A DNA stretch of 64,000 nt, taken from Micropterus salmoides (Eukaryota > Chordata > Actinopteri > Centrarchiformes > Centrarchidae). The position numbers and the translations under genes are program-made. Positions 46,961 to 59,783 of this stretch are shown here, one piece after another. How positions within the stretch are numbered: position 1 is the first letter of the stretch; every line of letters starts with the position of its first letter. The notes below the pieces were generated by a model that saw only the letters and a list, made by a program, of their open reading frames with translations, searched no databases and was not told where the DNA came from. The stretch covers positions 5,652,183-5,716,182 of the forward strand of contig NW_024041484.1 in NCBI RefSeq assembly GCF_014851395.1, given 5' to 3'.

Positions 46961-47044
46961 GGTAAATAAGTTTTGCGTCAGAGCAATATTTTTAGCCATT
47001 AGATAGTGGGTAAGAATATAAGATAATATTGACTGTGATCATCA

Positions 47045-47097
47045 TGGTGTTAGGTTAGCTCAGTTGGTAAAATGCAGGTTTGAGCCCACCTTGAGGC
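47045..47097 (+). repeat. tRNA-like fragment
   Basis: GGTTAGCTCAGTTGGTAAAA looks like a tRNA D-arm/A box and GGTTTGAGCCC like a B box, but they are only about 15 nt apart and no tRNA stems form. A deleted SINE head or tRNA pseudogene is likely. Confidence 0.35.
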
Positions 47098-48799
47098 AAC
47101 TTTTTCTTTCTCTCTCTTTAACAAATGGATTCTGCAGCGTTTCTCATGCTTACATTACAGCATATGCTGCAGTGTGGTAACTTTGTGTTATGGTGTTTGA
47201 TCTGCACCCATTAACCTATGGACACGTTTGCATTTCCCCAGTATCTCCAGGCAGGGGACATTTAGGGTAATCACGTTTTCTGATGGCACTTTCAGAGGTG
47301 TGTCAAGCAGGCAGCAGACTCTTAATGTCAGTTCAACTCCAATTTCAGCATTACAGTAAACAAGCTTCTTGCACTTTTATTTTATAGGCAAAACCACCAA
47401 AGAGGAAGTGATTATGTGAGAAGTATTTATTTATTTATATTTTTTGCCGCTATCAAAGCACCATAATCTGGCTGTGGGCCAGGTATTATTGCTGGCAGGC
47501 AGTTTTGACGAGGGTCCATAATCACAGAGAGAATTAATGTGTCTCCCTTATCAATGTTTGTCTAAACTTTATCTATTATGTTGTTTATAATGCTGTGGTG
47601 CAGAAACAGTGACAGTGTTTCACAGTCTTGGCTTACATTTTAATGTCTGTCAGCGGCCAAGTCACAATAACATATGGTTTCACTGAATAATTAAGTAAAT
47701 ATAATTTCTTAACCTAAAGAAACCTCCTTTCTTGACTGGCTACTCTGCTGTCTCAGAAGATGCTCGCGGCTTCAGTAGGAGCTTTGCAAACACAATGGCT
47801 GGGAAACAACCTCCTGCAGGTAAAGAACAGCCCATACCTCCTTTGCCAACAACAGTATATAGTACAAATATGTGTGCAAACATGTCCGGGCTCTATACAG
47901 AGCTTTGGGTTCATTATGTTTGATGCCATGTCGCTCGTATTGACAAGGGGCAAAGAGGCATAATGACAAAAAGTGGGGATTAACTTTTGAGGGGGGACAG
48001 TGGTGTGTGTGGTGTACTAGCTTGATCCCGCTGTTAGAAGGCGTTGCAGCTCCATCTGAAGCCTGTGGCCCTAATCCCCGGGGCTGCTAAACACTGGAGA
48101 CATCTTTAAGAAAAGATGAGTCGTGGCGAGAGGGGCTGGGGTCTTGGCGAAGCTCTCACCGCGGAGAGCAGGCCCTACGAGAGATGAGGTTTTACAAGGC
48201 CAACCGGCTCCTTCTGCTACTATATGAACTTGTGGGTTTGGTGGGAGGGGCTTAGCAGAGTGATACGAGCAGCAGAGAAAAAACGCGGAAGGATTTGCAT
48301 TGCGTGTTCAATTGTTGCCAACTTGAGCTTGAACCAATCATCAGACATTTGTATAAGTGCTGTACAAGTTAAGTAACCCTGTCTTACACACATTGATATT
48401 TGGTGATCAAGCTGTTATTGTTAAAGTAGTCTTTGATCTGAACATGAATAATCCATAACCTTACAGGAGTAATACTTCAGTCTACTATCCACTGCAATGT
48501 AATTTTTTGTCCTTAAGCCTTATGTAATTATACTCACTGCCTAAAGCATCATGTAGTCTGAGCTTATTGTGAAGATTGTCTAATTCTTGTGTGACAGCCT
48601 TCTTGTGGCAAATGGCATCCATCTGAGTTTTCATGTCAGAATATTTGTTGTGTGAAAAGGCTCACTTTTTTGTTGTTTTTTTTCAAATCATAGAGTCTCC
48701 ATTCAAGGTTATAATTGTGGTCCATCTTCGCGCCTTGCGGACAATGTCATGTATTGGGCCCTCATATTTTCTCCATCTTTACCTTTCTGTCAGAGTTCT
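47098..48799. other. Non-coding DNA, nothing recognised
   Basis: 48000-48200 is GC-richer and non-repetitive; no exon could be framed there. Confidence 0.35.
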
Positions 48800-49030
48800 G
48801 TTCAAAGCTGCTGTAAATCAGCTTGGTACTGTATTCCCTGTTGTCAAACTGACCTCTGGCGTTGTCAGAGGCTGTGTTCAGGACCGGCCGTGTTCACTGG
48901 GAGGCTTGGTTCTATTGCCCCCTTGCGAGGTTCTGGTGTTTCTAGTGCTCATTTCAGAACCGCTCCCCGTTGGCAGTCCCTGTTGTGTTCCCCTCCTCTG
49001 GGCCTGAAAACCTTGTTGGCAGACCAGTCC
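48800..49030 (+). repeat. Interspersed repeat shared with 24716-24810
   Basis: It starts CTGTAAATCAGCTTGGTACT as at 24740 and extends further, GC-rich, to about 49030. Open frames of 106-124 codons run through it, which may reflect an old coding origin, but no domain is recognisable. Confidence 0.5.
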
Positions 49031-49200
49031 ACCACTTTGGACCAGACTGAAATATTTCAAGAACCATAAGATGGATTGCCATGAAATTTTGAATTTCGTG
49101 GTTCCTAAACAATGGTTAATGTTCCCTGACTTTGGTGATTCCCTGACTTTCCTTTAGAACCACCAGTGGGTCAAAGTTTTAAAAATATTACTGACATATG
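49031..49200 (-). repeat. GCTA-rich fish repeat, minus copy
   Basis: CTTTGGACCAGACTGAAATA, GATGGATTGCCATGAAATTT and CTGACTTTGGTGATTCCCTG match the reverse of the family's 3' part. Confidence 0.65.
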
Positions 49201-50099
49201 CTGTAGCAGGTGAATACATCCATATTCCTTACATTTCACTTTCACAATGTTGGTAACAGCCTACATGTAGTGATCAACATTTCCAGGCAGTTTGGCCTTT
49301 TTTAATAACTTCCTGCTGTTTTCTTCATGGCTCCAGATCTTGTGATGGATTTACCAAATGGAAGCATAGCTGCTGCTTCTAATGGTTGCTTGTATACGAT
49401 ATGCACACTGCGTGAGATCCAGCGGCGCATGGACTGTGGGGGACCTGTGCTCTTTTGGGTAACAGATGACACACAGAGACACGGTGGCTTTATTCACGAG
49501 CCACGTGAAGCCTGGCAATATTGATGTTGCACTAGAACCATCCAGAATATCTCCGTCTGTGTGATTACTTCACCTTTTTTTGTCCCTTCATCGATGCCGC
49601 TGGCCGTTGAAAACATCCCTGACTATGTTAGCGTGATTTGATTGCCACAATAACATATTTTACCCAGCCGTTGCCTGTGTGTGTAGCAACCCCCCTCCAC
49701 ACACACTCACACTCTCCAGTCCCTGGCAAGATCTCTCTCCCCCAAATCCTCCCCACCCTGTTGTGAAAAGGAAAGGATTCAGCAATCAATGGTTGTAACA
49801 CTGCTGTGCTGTTATCCCCCATTTCTGCTGGGGCCTCAGTGTGATTTAGTGAGGCTCCCGAGGCTCAATAGTAGCACGGTGCACCGCTGGGGGAGGGGGA
49901 ATGTGTGTGTGTGTACATTTGTTTTGCGCATGTGTTTGCATGTATGTTTGTTTTCATTCACTGTGTGTGTGTCTGTGTGTGTGTGTTTAGCATGTTCAGA
50001 ATACAGAGCACGGGAAGCGTGCATATCTGCATAAATAAATGGCTTGAGTGTGTGTGTGTGTGTGTACGCAGCTCCCCCTCTCCCCACCAATCCTATCCA
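49201..50099. other. Non-coding DNA with GT-rich stretches
   Basis: GT runs occur at 49900-49990 and 50048-50064. Frames across them on both strands are artefacts. Confidence 0.4.
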
Positions 50100-50360
50100 C
50101 CAGCCACCCTTCTGGGAATTGGGGCGTATGCGTCGAAATGTGATATTGGCCCTGGTTGTTTAGCCTGACAATCTGTTTTATTTAACAGTACGAGGCTCTC
50201 CCCTCAACACCACTTTGGCGTGGTGGCGTTTTAAACTGAGCGAAATTGAGCCGCGCCACGATGCCGGCTATATATCACTTAGGCAATTACAACCTTCACG
50301 GATCTATTGGTAATAAAAAAGAGGTTTTTGAAGCGGGAGCATTCCAGGCTGGGGGAAAAG
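50100..50360. promoter_or_regulatory. Candidate conserved non-coding element
   Basis: High-complexity sequence with balanced bases, several CpG sites, no frame and no repeat motif (for example GGGGCGTATGCGTCG and GAGCCGCGCCACGATGCC, then TAATAAAAAAG). It stands out from its GT-rich neighbours. Composition only. Confidence 0.25.
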
Positions 50361-50559
50361 GCTAACAGGGGAGAGGTGTTTGATGTGGAGGGGCGAGGCG
50401 TGGTGAGCTGAAGGGGGGGGGGTACGGCTGTTTGATTTGTGTCGTATTTCGCTGTGCTGTGCTAAAACACATCTCCTTTTGACCCCTTAACCCCTGTTGG
50501 GTTTGTCCTGGTCGACTGTGCCTTGTGTGTGTGTGAGTGCTCATGGGTGTGTTCAACAG

Positions 50560-50960
50560 GCCCACATGGCAAATTAGCCAACAGGCTCTTGTGGATAATA
50601 AATCTACCTCCCAAATGCCACCGTGTGTAATTGAGATTTCATAGCGCTGATCTCATCTCTTCCTTTTTCCTCTTTTTTTCATTTTTAAAAACCTAAAGAA
50701 TGAATAAAGATGTAAACCCCCCCACTTCCAACCTCGCCTTCACCATCGCTTTCTCTCCCATGATCCACCACAGCCATAATGAGATTTGATGTTAATCCCG
50801 ACACAATATCACAAGATTACGCGCCTCCATTATGCTCCACGGGCACCGCCGACGGTGGAGAATGGGCTTGGCTCGTGTAGAGGAGGCTTGGCTGGGTGAA
50901 GGCACATTAATGTAATCTAAGTGTAATTGGGTTGTAATGCAGCTTGTATGTAAATGCAAG
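50560..50960. promoter_or_regulatory. Candidate conserved non-coding element
   Basis: Includes GGCAAATTAGCC, GATAATAAATC, TAATTGAGATTTC, CATAATGAGATTTGATG and CATTAATGTAATC, a cluster of AT homeodomain-type cores in non-repetitive sequence, plus the short palindrome CACCGCCGACGGTG. Composition only. Confidence 0.25.
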
Positions 50961-51014
50961 GAGGGAAGGTGTTTTTTTTTCTTTTCTGTTTCATCCTCCC
51001 TGTCAGATGAGCTC

Positions 51015-51038
51015 AGGGTGGGGGTGGGGGGGGGGGTG
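51015..51038 (+). other. G-quadruplex-capable G tract
   Basis: Runs GGG, GGGGG and a run of about eleven G separated by single T, then GG; suited to a plus-strand G-quadruplex. Confidence 0.5.
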
Positions 51039-51529
51039 GCCACAACATAACCGCAACAGAGCGAGAGACACTTGAGGCGCCTCAGCTAGACAGGGGAAGA
51101 GATTGATAGAGCAAAGGCGACAGATTGCCTGGTGCGTGTGGGGAGGATTATTTATCTCCAAACTGATGTCAAATTCTTGTAACAAGAGTGGATTGGTCAG
51201 AGAATGTGATTAATAAATGGAGTGTGTCAGTGGAGGGGAGTTGGCTGAAAAGAAGAGATGCATTTTGGATTTTTAAATTGGGTTACATGAAGAATTAGAT
51301 TTGGATTCGGTGGACTACATACTCAAAAAATAAATTTCAGTTATTATTCTGTGCTGAAGTCAATTATAAATTGACTTAGAAATTAGAAGTTCTTCAGAAG
51401 TGTTAATTTTTTATTTGAATTTCCCAAAACTTGGATGATAGTATATAAATACAAGGTGTTTTAAAACCATTTAAAAAAAAGATGAATTGTAATTTTTGGT
51501 TACCTTGCATATGGTGATATTTATAAGTC
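51039..51529. other. Non-coding DNA
   Basis: Nothing recognised. Confidence 0.35.
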
Positions 51530-52085
51530 AGCATCACAGTGGACCTCACATGATCATCTCACATCTCCACCCTGGTTAAGAAAACTCAAAAATGTCTGTA
51601 TTTCTTAAGGAAACCTATGAAGGCAAAATTCTCATACCAAGTTCTTGTTAACTTTTACTGGAGAGCAATAGGAAGCATCCTGACTGGCATGGGATGTGGA
51701 CTGCCAAGGACAGGAGGGCTCTGCAGCAGGTGATGAAAACCCCTCAGAAGATTAATGGTACCCATCTCCTGAGCGATATTGATGAGGTGAGGTGCCTGTG
51801 TGGAGTCTAAAGGATACCAAAATACAGCACCCACCCAGCCACAGCCTGTTCACCCTGCTGCTGTCTAGAAAGAGATACAGAAGTATCTGCTGTCACGCTA
51901 ACACACTGCAGAGCAGCTTCTTTCCTAAGGCTGTGAGACCCCTTAATTCACCATCAGCATGCTCCATTTGAAAGAGTTTTCTTTCTATGACTTGTTATTT
52001 ATCTACGCCTCTACTGTATATCATTTATGTATATACTGCTTGCTTTTTGGTCATATGATAATCGTAGTGAGTAAAATGATGTTGT
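51530..52085 (+). pseudogene. LINE ORF2 C-terminal fragment, decayed
   Basis: A plus frame reads KKTQKCLYFLRK, then VLVNFYWRAIGSILTGM, the region after the reverse-transcriptase palm in L2/Rex-like LINEs. Other frames continue with RRALQQVMKTPQKINGTHLL and, near 51870-51945, LLLSRKRYRS and SFFPKAVRPLNS, the equivalent of the end of the ORF2 at 45316. At least two frame changes are needed. The 3' part differs from the GGCAATAAA tail of the 44.8-kb LINE, so it is another subfamily. Confidence 0.7.
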
Positions 52086-52112
52086 CTCCTCTTCTGCTCT
52101 GCTGTCCACTGT

Positions 52113-52440
52113 TTAGGGATGGGTATCGTTAGGATTTTATCGATACTTCTACTACTCTTAAAAAACTTATTGAGTATTAGAATTAAATATTTTAAATATA
52201 ACAACAGTAATGTTTAAAGCAAAAATCACTGCATACTATATATGCGATCTTCATGTTTACATGTTCATGCTTGTAGAACACGCTTATTGATTAAGTTTTG
52301 GCTTTTTGCTCGCAAAGGTTTATTGCACTTACTTACAGTAACGAGCGTATATGTCGTCAACTTGAATAAAATAGTGCAATGACAAAACTACGCAGAACGC
52401 GTACTTGTCAACATCACTGCCGCTTCCAGCATACCTGTAG
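52113..52440 (+). repeat. hAT-like repeat starting TAGGGATGGGTATCG
   Basis: TAGGGATGGGTATCGTTAGG and ATTTTATCGATACTTCTACT are the widespread fish hAT MITE end. The opposite end was not located, so the right limit is approximate. Confidence 0.5.
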
Positions 52441-55246
52441 CCAGTACTGATGACAACGCGGACACAGGGCCCTGCAATGTGAAGTCTTCCCATTGGCTGG
52501 ATTTATGGTGCGTTCAAGCACAATAAATTATATTTTTTTAATGAACACGCTTTAGAAACAGTGTAAAATAGCTTAATGACAGTTAGCAAGCCAGGTAATA
52601 AAAAATAAACTCATTTATAGATTAAAAAAATAAAAACATTAATCATATTTTCTGTTTTGTTGCTCTGTTACTAGTTATCTTTGCTGGCGTTGCATTTCTG
52701 TGGTTAGCAGGTTTCCTGCAGCTGCTAGTGTGAGATTTTGAATCTCAAGTGAGCAGGGGTGCTTGGCAAGTACTGTTTTAGCTGTGAGGATCCTGATATC
52801 ATTTCTGAATCATTTGCTGTCGCTACCACACACCATGTCATCTTTGCAAACAATAAACAGCAAGGTGCCAGGGAAATGTCGGGCTCAGGCAAGTGTGTGG
52901 AACAAAGTAAACAGCCCACAATTGACACTGCAACATGCATTCCTCAAGCTAATAAGCCGCTGCTTCCCGTGTCACTCTTCACCTTCACATTAGTGATTAC
53001 CCTGTTAAAGAGAGCCAGAATACCTGCAGCCACACACACACGCTCATGCCTTCTAGCCGCAGTTACCGTGACAACAGAAAAAGCCAGGATCCATTTGGTG
53101 CAAATTGTTGCTTAAATACCAGTTAAACATATTCCTTAAACATGTTGCTATCTGCAGCTTATCATCGTATCGCTCTAGTGATTCTTGCTATGTAAAATCA
53201 GGGAGAACTTTTCATGAGAACTGTAAAGATTTGGCGTTTGTGTTGCTTTTTTAGCTGTTCATATATTTCTTGCAGTGACATGAGGCTGATGAGGGATCAA
53301 AGGTGTTGCTGGCATGCAGCTCAGTGGATGTTGACCAGTGCCAGTCCTTATATTCAGTCAACCTCAGGAACTCTAGCCGGATGGCCCTTTTGCACCTTAT
53401 TTGCTAAATTAGTTCTGTGGGGAGTGGTGCGACATAAGACTTCTTTGAGCTGCACCATTAAGGCCCAAAGATAATCAGAGAACACCTGGAGTAGATTTGA
53501 ACTTGAGTTTTGGTTTCTGAAATCAAGGAAAATATCAAGAACTCATAATAGAATAGTATTGGAACATATTATTGCTTGTTGTGGTACATATCACACACTT
53601 TCATATTTTCAAACTTTATTACTAGTAATAGATTCCTTCCTTGTACTTAATGGACTTTCCCAGCCTTAAAAATGTCTGCTGAAAGTAATATCACAGGAAG
53701 AATTTTCTTGACCAACCACCACAGCATGTTCAGTATCACTTTGGCTGATGCAGCAAACTGAAACGTAAACACACTACTCTCATTTGGAGCCTAACTGCCC
53801 AGAACCTGGAAGGATTCACAGTGGTTGGTAATGTGCAAGACCTTCATCATACATCTATTCTGCATTAGCACTGCATGCAGCCCTACACATTTTCTATACA
53901 CACATATGGCCTCTGCAGGCTTGTTTATGTTAATACAACAATACGCAGTTTGCACTTCATTAATATTTGCTGTAGCATCTGGTTTCTTTGTTCTCCCATA
54001 TGGTTCCTATTGTATGCTGTGCTTTAAATATACTGCAGTATGGTTATTGCTATTTTATGAAGCTTCTAGTTATTTCATGATGCCTTTGTGTAGGAATGTG
54101 GGTGCATGTTCATATTTTGTATTCATTTTCTGTGTATTTTGCTACTGCTTGTTTCATTACACCATAAAAGGTCCGTCATCCAACCTTCTGCCAATGCTTT
54201 CATTTATTCTTACCTACCATCTTCTTATTGTTCATAAACATTACAAGTTCAGAATACTAAATAGTATACATTAGAGACAAAATAGCATATTGTAGAATAC
54301 AATTCTGGTTTCCACTCACCGATTTGTGAAAATGTGTTTTAACTGTACCGTGGTTTCTGAAAGGGAAGTGCCGAGTGGTCAGTTCAGTCCCCTTAATGCT
54401 ATAATGTGTAGGAATGGATCTCTATTGCATTTATTAGATCAGTATAATTAATGGCCCATTGGGGAGCCAAGTGAAGTATGGCAGGCTATTACAAATGTCC
54501 TAATTGCTGAGAATATTCCCATTACTCCTTTTCTCTCCAGCTGTCACCGTGCAGTGGGAACTGGCTCAGTGCTGCCATGCAGATATGCGTATGAGGATGT
54601 TGTATTCAACTTTGTTTAGTGTAAAAATGGTGTAAATCTTTAAAAGCAGCAGCATACTTGAAGTTGTAGAAAGTATGATGTAGAGCGATTGATGCACCTA
54701 GTAAATAATCAGCAATCATTTTTTGCGACCGTATCAGCTGTGTTTTGATTGGCAGTGACTCTCACTGAGGCTGATTAGGGCATTATAGTATATTAATGGG
54801 ATGGCGGGGCGTTCTTTATGTTTGACCTCTGACCTATTGAGGTGATGATTTACAGCACCTGCTCCCCCAACCCTACCTGCTCTCCCCAAGGAAATCAGGC
54901 TGGATCTATGGCCATCATTTACATCTCCTCGAATTAAAGCAACAGTGTTTAGTTACGGCCCCAGTCCTCATGAATCAAACTTCATTGACCACTTGGAGAG
55001 TTACAGACACCCGTTGAATACCAAGTGCTGGTGAAAAGCCACTGGGTGGGGGGAAATGTCGACCAGTTGAAGAGATTGAAGGTGGGATCACCAGCACTAC
55101 GCACCAGGATGGGAGCGGCTGCTGCTCATAAATATGGAGATTTTGCAATAAGATTCTTTACAACCAAAGGGGATTGAAGTACACATTAATATTCTAATAA
55201 ACAATAAATACAAGAACATGTTTGCCAAAGATACTGAAAGCATCCT
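52441..55246. other. Non-coding DNA, nothing recognised
   Basis: The 149-codon frame at 53825-54274 is hydrophobic because of T-rich DNA and has no recognised family. 54840-55090 is complex, could hold regulatory sequence, and has no exon. Confidence 0.4.
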
Positions 55247-55756
55247 GTCAGGGCTGGCCTTTTACATCTGGGGGCCCAGAGCAGGATCCTTTTGGGGCCC
55301 TGCCTTGCAGAGGATAGACTGAAGAATTCATAGAACCAGCTACTGTATGCATTTATAACCCTTGCATTTTATTTGTACCTCTAGCAACATAATGGGCCAC
55401 AGCTCTTTTATTGCTAATTAAATACACTCACTAAAACTGACTGACTGCACTTGCCATTTTTATTTCTACTTTTTGTTGGAATGCTTAGTGTGGAAAATGT
55501 TTAAATGGCATCAACTGTGTTTGTCCATTAGGCTGTATGTAAATAGGCTCCAAACTTGCAGTATTAAAACATCTACTCTTGATGTTGCTGAAAGATAAAA
55601 CATTCTACCAAAAGATTGTAGTTTAATTTTATATTTATTTTATTTATTTATTTTTATGGTATTATCTATACATCAAGATAATCATTTGGCATAGTTTGAC
55701 AGTACAATAGAAATCACTATTGTGCACAATAAATGTAATTGACCAACGGCCCTGAC
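55247..55756. mobile_element. Possible hAT-like element with GTCAGGGC ends
   Basis: The left end GTCAGGGCTGG and the right end, reverse-complemented, GTCAGGGCCGT are inverted repeats 510 bp apart. CAGGGC(C/T)GG is typical of hAT ends. A target duplication was not found. The interior has a GGGGGCCC motif near the left end. Confidence 0.45.
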
Positions 55757-56579
55757 GGGAACACTGTGTGCAAATACAAGACTGAGAAGGTTCAATCAGC
55801 AGTATATTAAAATAAAGGACCCCTGCAAATCAAGTCAGTCCTTACTTGGTCAGGCAGATTTAATGGCCACTGAGCAGGAACAGATGATGGAGGTGGAGTA
55901 AATTTCACAGAACAGAAGACGTATGTTGGCATTCATCAGTTGCCTGAGGAGCTGTAAGGTAAAAGTATTCGGAAACTTTTTGGCCACACACAACTTCATT
56001 TTCCAAAAGAGATAGACGTAGTGGCAACAAACAGGAAACCTACCGACCGTATCACTCGACCCAGTCATAGAGGACAAAGATGTGTCAATGTGAGTGTGGC
56101 ATGATGGTGGGCCGAAATAAACAAATTAACATTTGTTGTCATTAGTCGCTTTATTAATAAGTTTATTACTAAGTTTATTAGTTTCAAGCATTATCTTGGT
56201 CATTATAACTAAGGTCAGTTTGTTGTAAACAACAAATATCATGTACAAGAAGGCGACACAGTGAATTGTGATTTAGTTTATTTTATTTGAAAGGGACGAT
56301 GCGTGTTAATAACATATTTGAAAATTAAAAGACATTTTTTTATTGGCTGGACAACTACCAAATACTACATTATTGCTCCTGAGAAACACAATATTCATAT
56401 TATTGTGAAAAGAAAATAATGCTAAGTGTAAATCCATGAGTAAATGGGGTTATTTAGCTTTGGCTTAGTATCTAGGCCTTTATGTTCAATTTGCTAATCT
56501 AACTACGTGTATTTGTTTAGCCTTGTTGTTCATATGGACTCACATAGAAGACTGAAGTTAATGTTCAGTGTGAAAATGG
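55757..56579. other. Non-coding DNA, nothing recognised
   Basis: No supported feature. Confidence 0.4.
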
Positions 56580-56930
56580 TCTTAAGGCCACTTTTTGATG
56601 GTCTTATCTCGGTCTCGACTGCATTTGTACTTGGTCTTGTCTCGGTCTCGGACATTGAGGACTCATGCTTACGTTGATTTCAGCTTCAGTTTTAATGGGA
56701 ATGTGGATCTTTCAGATCAATTTGTGAAGTACCTATGATCTCGTTACACATTTTATTGCGTGCCATGCAATGCAAGGAACTGGCCTTGGTCTTGACTCGG
56801 TCTTGCCCTCCTTCGGTCTAGGTCTCAGCTGCTCTCAGCCCCTAGAAGTCTTGGTCTTGTCTCGGTCTTGTCTCGGTCTTGGTCTTGACTTGGTCTCGGT
56901 TTGGGCGTTCTTGGCTACAATACTACTAGC
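56580..56930 (-). repeat. Fish repeat with GGTCTTG/CTCGGTCT subrepeats
   Basis: Multiple GGTCTTGTCTCGGTCT-type units lie at both ends (56590-56655 and 56780-56905), with a non-repetitive middle. The right end CTACAATACTACT is typical of a common fish repeat. The 66-codon frame here is Leu/Gly-rich by repeat. Confidence 0.6.
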
Positions 56931-57084
56931 ACCCATAAGTGTTTACAACCATTCAAAAGTATCTTATTAAATAGGAGGTGTTTTGTCGCCAAACGTTCAT
57001 CATCTGGTAAATATTAACTCATGCGTGTTGTTTCTTTCCTTCATCAACCTTCTTTTCTCAGCACCTGATGTGTAAATAATGAAA
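56931..57084. other. Non-coding DNA
   Basis: Nothing recognised. Confidence 0.35.
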
Positions 57085-57196
57085 TGAGTCAGCTCACGGA
57101 AACTTAGACATGCAGATCAGGGAAGCCGGGGATTGAACGACCGACCTTCCGGTTAGTGGACGACCGCTCGAATGCCTAAGTCACAGCCGCCCTCAA
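57085..57196 (-). repeat. tRNA-derived SINE, family B, minus copy
   Basis: On the minus strand GGGCGGCTGTGACTTAGGCA (A-box area), GTCCACTAACCGGAAGGTCG and GTCGTTCAATCCCCGGC (B box) precede CTGCATGTCTAAG. The same head is at 30388-30535. Confidence 0.7.
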
Positions 57197-59511
57197 GAAG
57201 AAATCCCCAAAATTTGAGGAGATTAGGAAAGATTAGGAAATATACATTTACTGACTTTTGCAGATTACCAACCGGCATTTTGACCAGAACACAGTTCATG
57301 AGTCCCTCGTTTTCATGAAAATGGCTATCTTTTAAATTAACACCAAGGGCACTGCTGAGGGTTCAATTGTGTGTAGACGTCATGGTCAGCCATGTTTTTT
57401 GTTTATGTTTGGCTTCATGCACCTGGAACACTTTGAGGTCTGACGTCGGAAAGTTCCACTGGGAAATTCCGGCCTCCAACTCTGACTGGAATGCAGCACA
57501 AGTTAAATGCTCATATGTGGCTGGAAATTTAAGCGAATCTCATCATATGTTAGTTTGAGATCCGGTTTGATCTAGTTTTTTCCATTGCAAACAGTAGTGA
57601 AGCAATCTCTTGTCAGGCGATTTGTTTAAAACTTTCTTTTCTTCTGGAGAGTCCGTCCTTACTTCCTTGATAAGGGTGCTCTGTACCTGCTGTTTCAAGT
57701 CAGGAGAAGCAGATGGAGAGTGACCTCTGACCCCAGTGGCCTACATTGGATGCCATCTTGTCACTCTATGACAGAGTGCCAGCTTACCTCTTTCTTGAAG
57801 CAAACAGAAAGTATGCCATGCTATTCCCCTTGAAGTTCCTTTCTTTTGTAATATTCAAGAAGAAAAAAGGGGCAAATTAGCACTCATGCAGTATGCATGA
57901 GTTTAGAAAGCCCCCCATATAATTCCACTGCTGAGGGAAAAAGGGAAGTCTAGGAGCAATACAGCTGTGCTTTTAGCAAGTTTAGCATTTCTGGCATGCA
58001 GTGTTATTAAATCTATGGTCTTTCTATGAGCGCACAAGATTCAATTTCTTCATCACATAATGCTGCAGATATTTCCTGTGCATTGCTTGTTGTTTGAGGC
58101 TACTACATAAGGTAATGGAACAGCATCCCCGTGGTACTTGAAAGGAGTGCTTTTCACAGCTTATTGCCAGCAGCTAACTCTCTGGGCTTCAATGGAAAGT
58201 CTCGTTGGGCTCCAGCGCTCGATTCATGATGTCCCTGAAGAACCAATTCTGAGTCGGCAGCACTTGACATGATTGCCCTTAAGTAACTGACAGGGTTGCA
58301 GTGTTACATGGCACTCTGGAGCTGGGTAAGTGTTTAGTGGCAAAGAAAACTAAAGATCTGGCTGGTGTGAAGAGAGGAGACGAAGGCGGGTCAGGTTCCC
58401 TAATGACCTGGTGGTGGTCGGCAGGGGAGGCAGTTTTCTCTGATGGTTTGTCTCACAGTGCATTATATTGAGGGATTATTGGAGCGTTTGATTGGCCAAC
58501 TTCTGTGGATGGATGGTGGCTGAATTGCAGTGCAGAGAGCATTGATTTTAGTGACAGTGCAATCGCGTTTATGTGTGTGGGCAAACTATAAATGGGAATG
58601 TGCAGTGTATCTGTGCTAGTGTGGGGTGATTGCTCCTTATGTTTTGAAGTAGGCTTACTGTATGTGCCATTTCATGCACCAATATGCCAAATACAGTTTT
58701 TGCACCTTGGAATTAGGTGTGTAAACAAATTAAATCATGGTTTAAATGAGCAAAAGCTGTTGTACTAGTAATATTTCTAGTGCTAGTTTCCCTCAAAATT
58801 AGGACCAGTTTGCTCATAAACCTTACTCCTCCCTGTCTCAAACCATGTCTCCACATGCATAATACATCGAGTCCAGTAAGGCTGTAACATCACAGAAGTG
58901 TTGACATGAAGTCTGATCTTTGTAACATTTGTCGTACATTAGTCCTACATAGCGCAGTGAGTAAGTGGCACAGACACTGGCAGGTTTGGGGCTTCATTCA
59001 CAAATCATGTTACAAATGTACAGTATAAGAACTTTTGAATGGCAGATGTGTTTTGCAGAATGTGAGTAAACCAAACGGACAGGATGAACCCTAAGTAGAG
59101 TCCACGGAGGGGCCAGCCACCGATCCTGTGGTTATCTTTCCATGCTTGGAACACTCCCAGGGTGTGAGTTTACCCGACCTCAGCATGACTCAATCCTTCC
59201 CCTGCTACTTTTTGGTGGAAAATAGGTTGGGAGAAAAAAAGACAACAATCAAAAACAATCACTCAGCGTAGAACAAACGGCATGTAGTAGAAGCTTCTCC
59301 TTCTTTCTCCGTCTCCGAGCACCATGGCAACATTCACTTTGATATGCAGATACCCCCGGCATTTGTACAGTGCAGCACCAAGGGGAATATTGACTTTTCA
59401 GAGAGGCAGAGAGCGTTTGCATTAATTGTTAAGCTAAAACTGTGCTTCTCCTTTTTTTGGCTTTTTTTGGCATTTAAATCATAGCATCTCTTATCTTTCT
59501 TCTTTCCCCAG
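57197..59511. other. Probable intron or upstream DNA
   Basis: Non-repetitive over much of its length, with no exon supported. Confidence 0.35.
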
Positions 59512-59783
59512 ATGTGGAGGGAAAACTGTTTGCTGGAGCCAGGGACTGCACTCTGAGGAAGAAGCTAACATAAGTGTAATCTTCATGTAAAACTACACAA
59601 CCTGCAGGCTGAAAGTCCAAATCAGTCTTCTCCTTGCTCGAGTCATCACAATGACGCTCTCTCGGTAGCTTTTCGCTACCGGTTTTGCATTTGTCCTGTT
59701 GTCCAAAACCTTCTTACACTGATAACACCAAGAGACACATTTTACTTTAACCATACAAAAACCACCAGCTCCTACCATGGATT

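Noticed and set aside
47045..47097. A functional tRNA gene
   Set aside because: A- and B-box-like motifs are too close together, and no acceptor or anticodon stem can be drawn.
53825..54274. 149-codon hydrophobic open frame
   Set aside because: T-rich DNA gives Phe, Leu and Tyr runs. No family recognised, no promoter and no poly(A) signal that fits.
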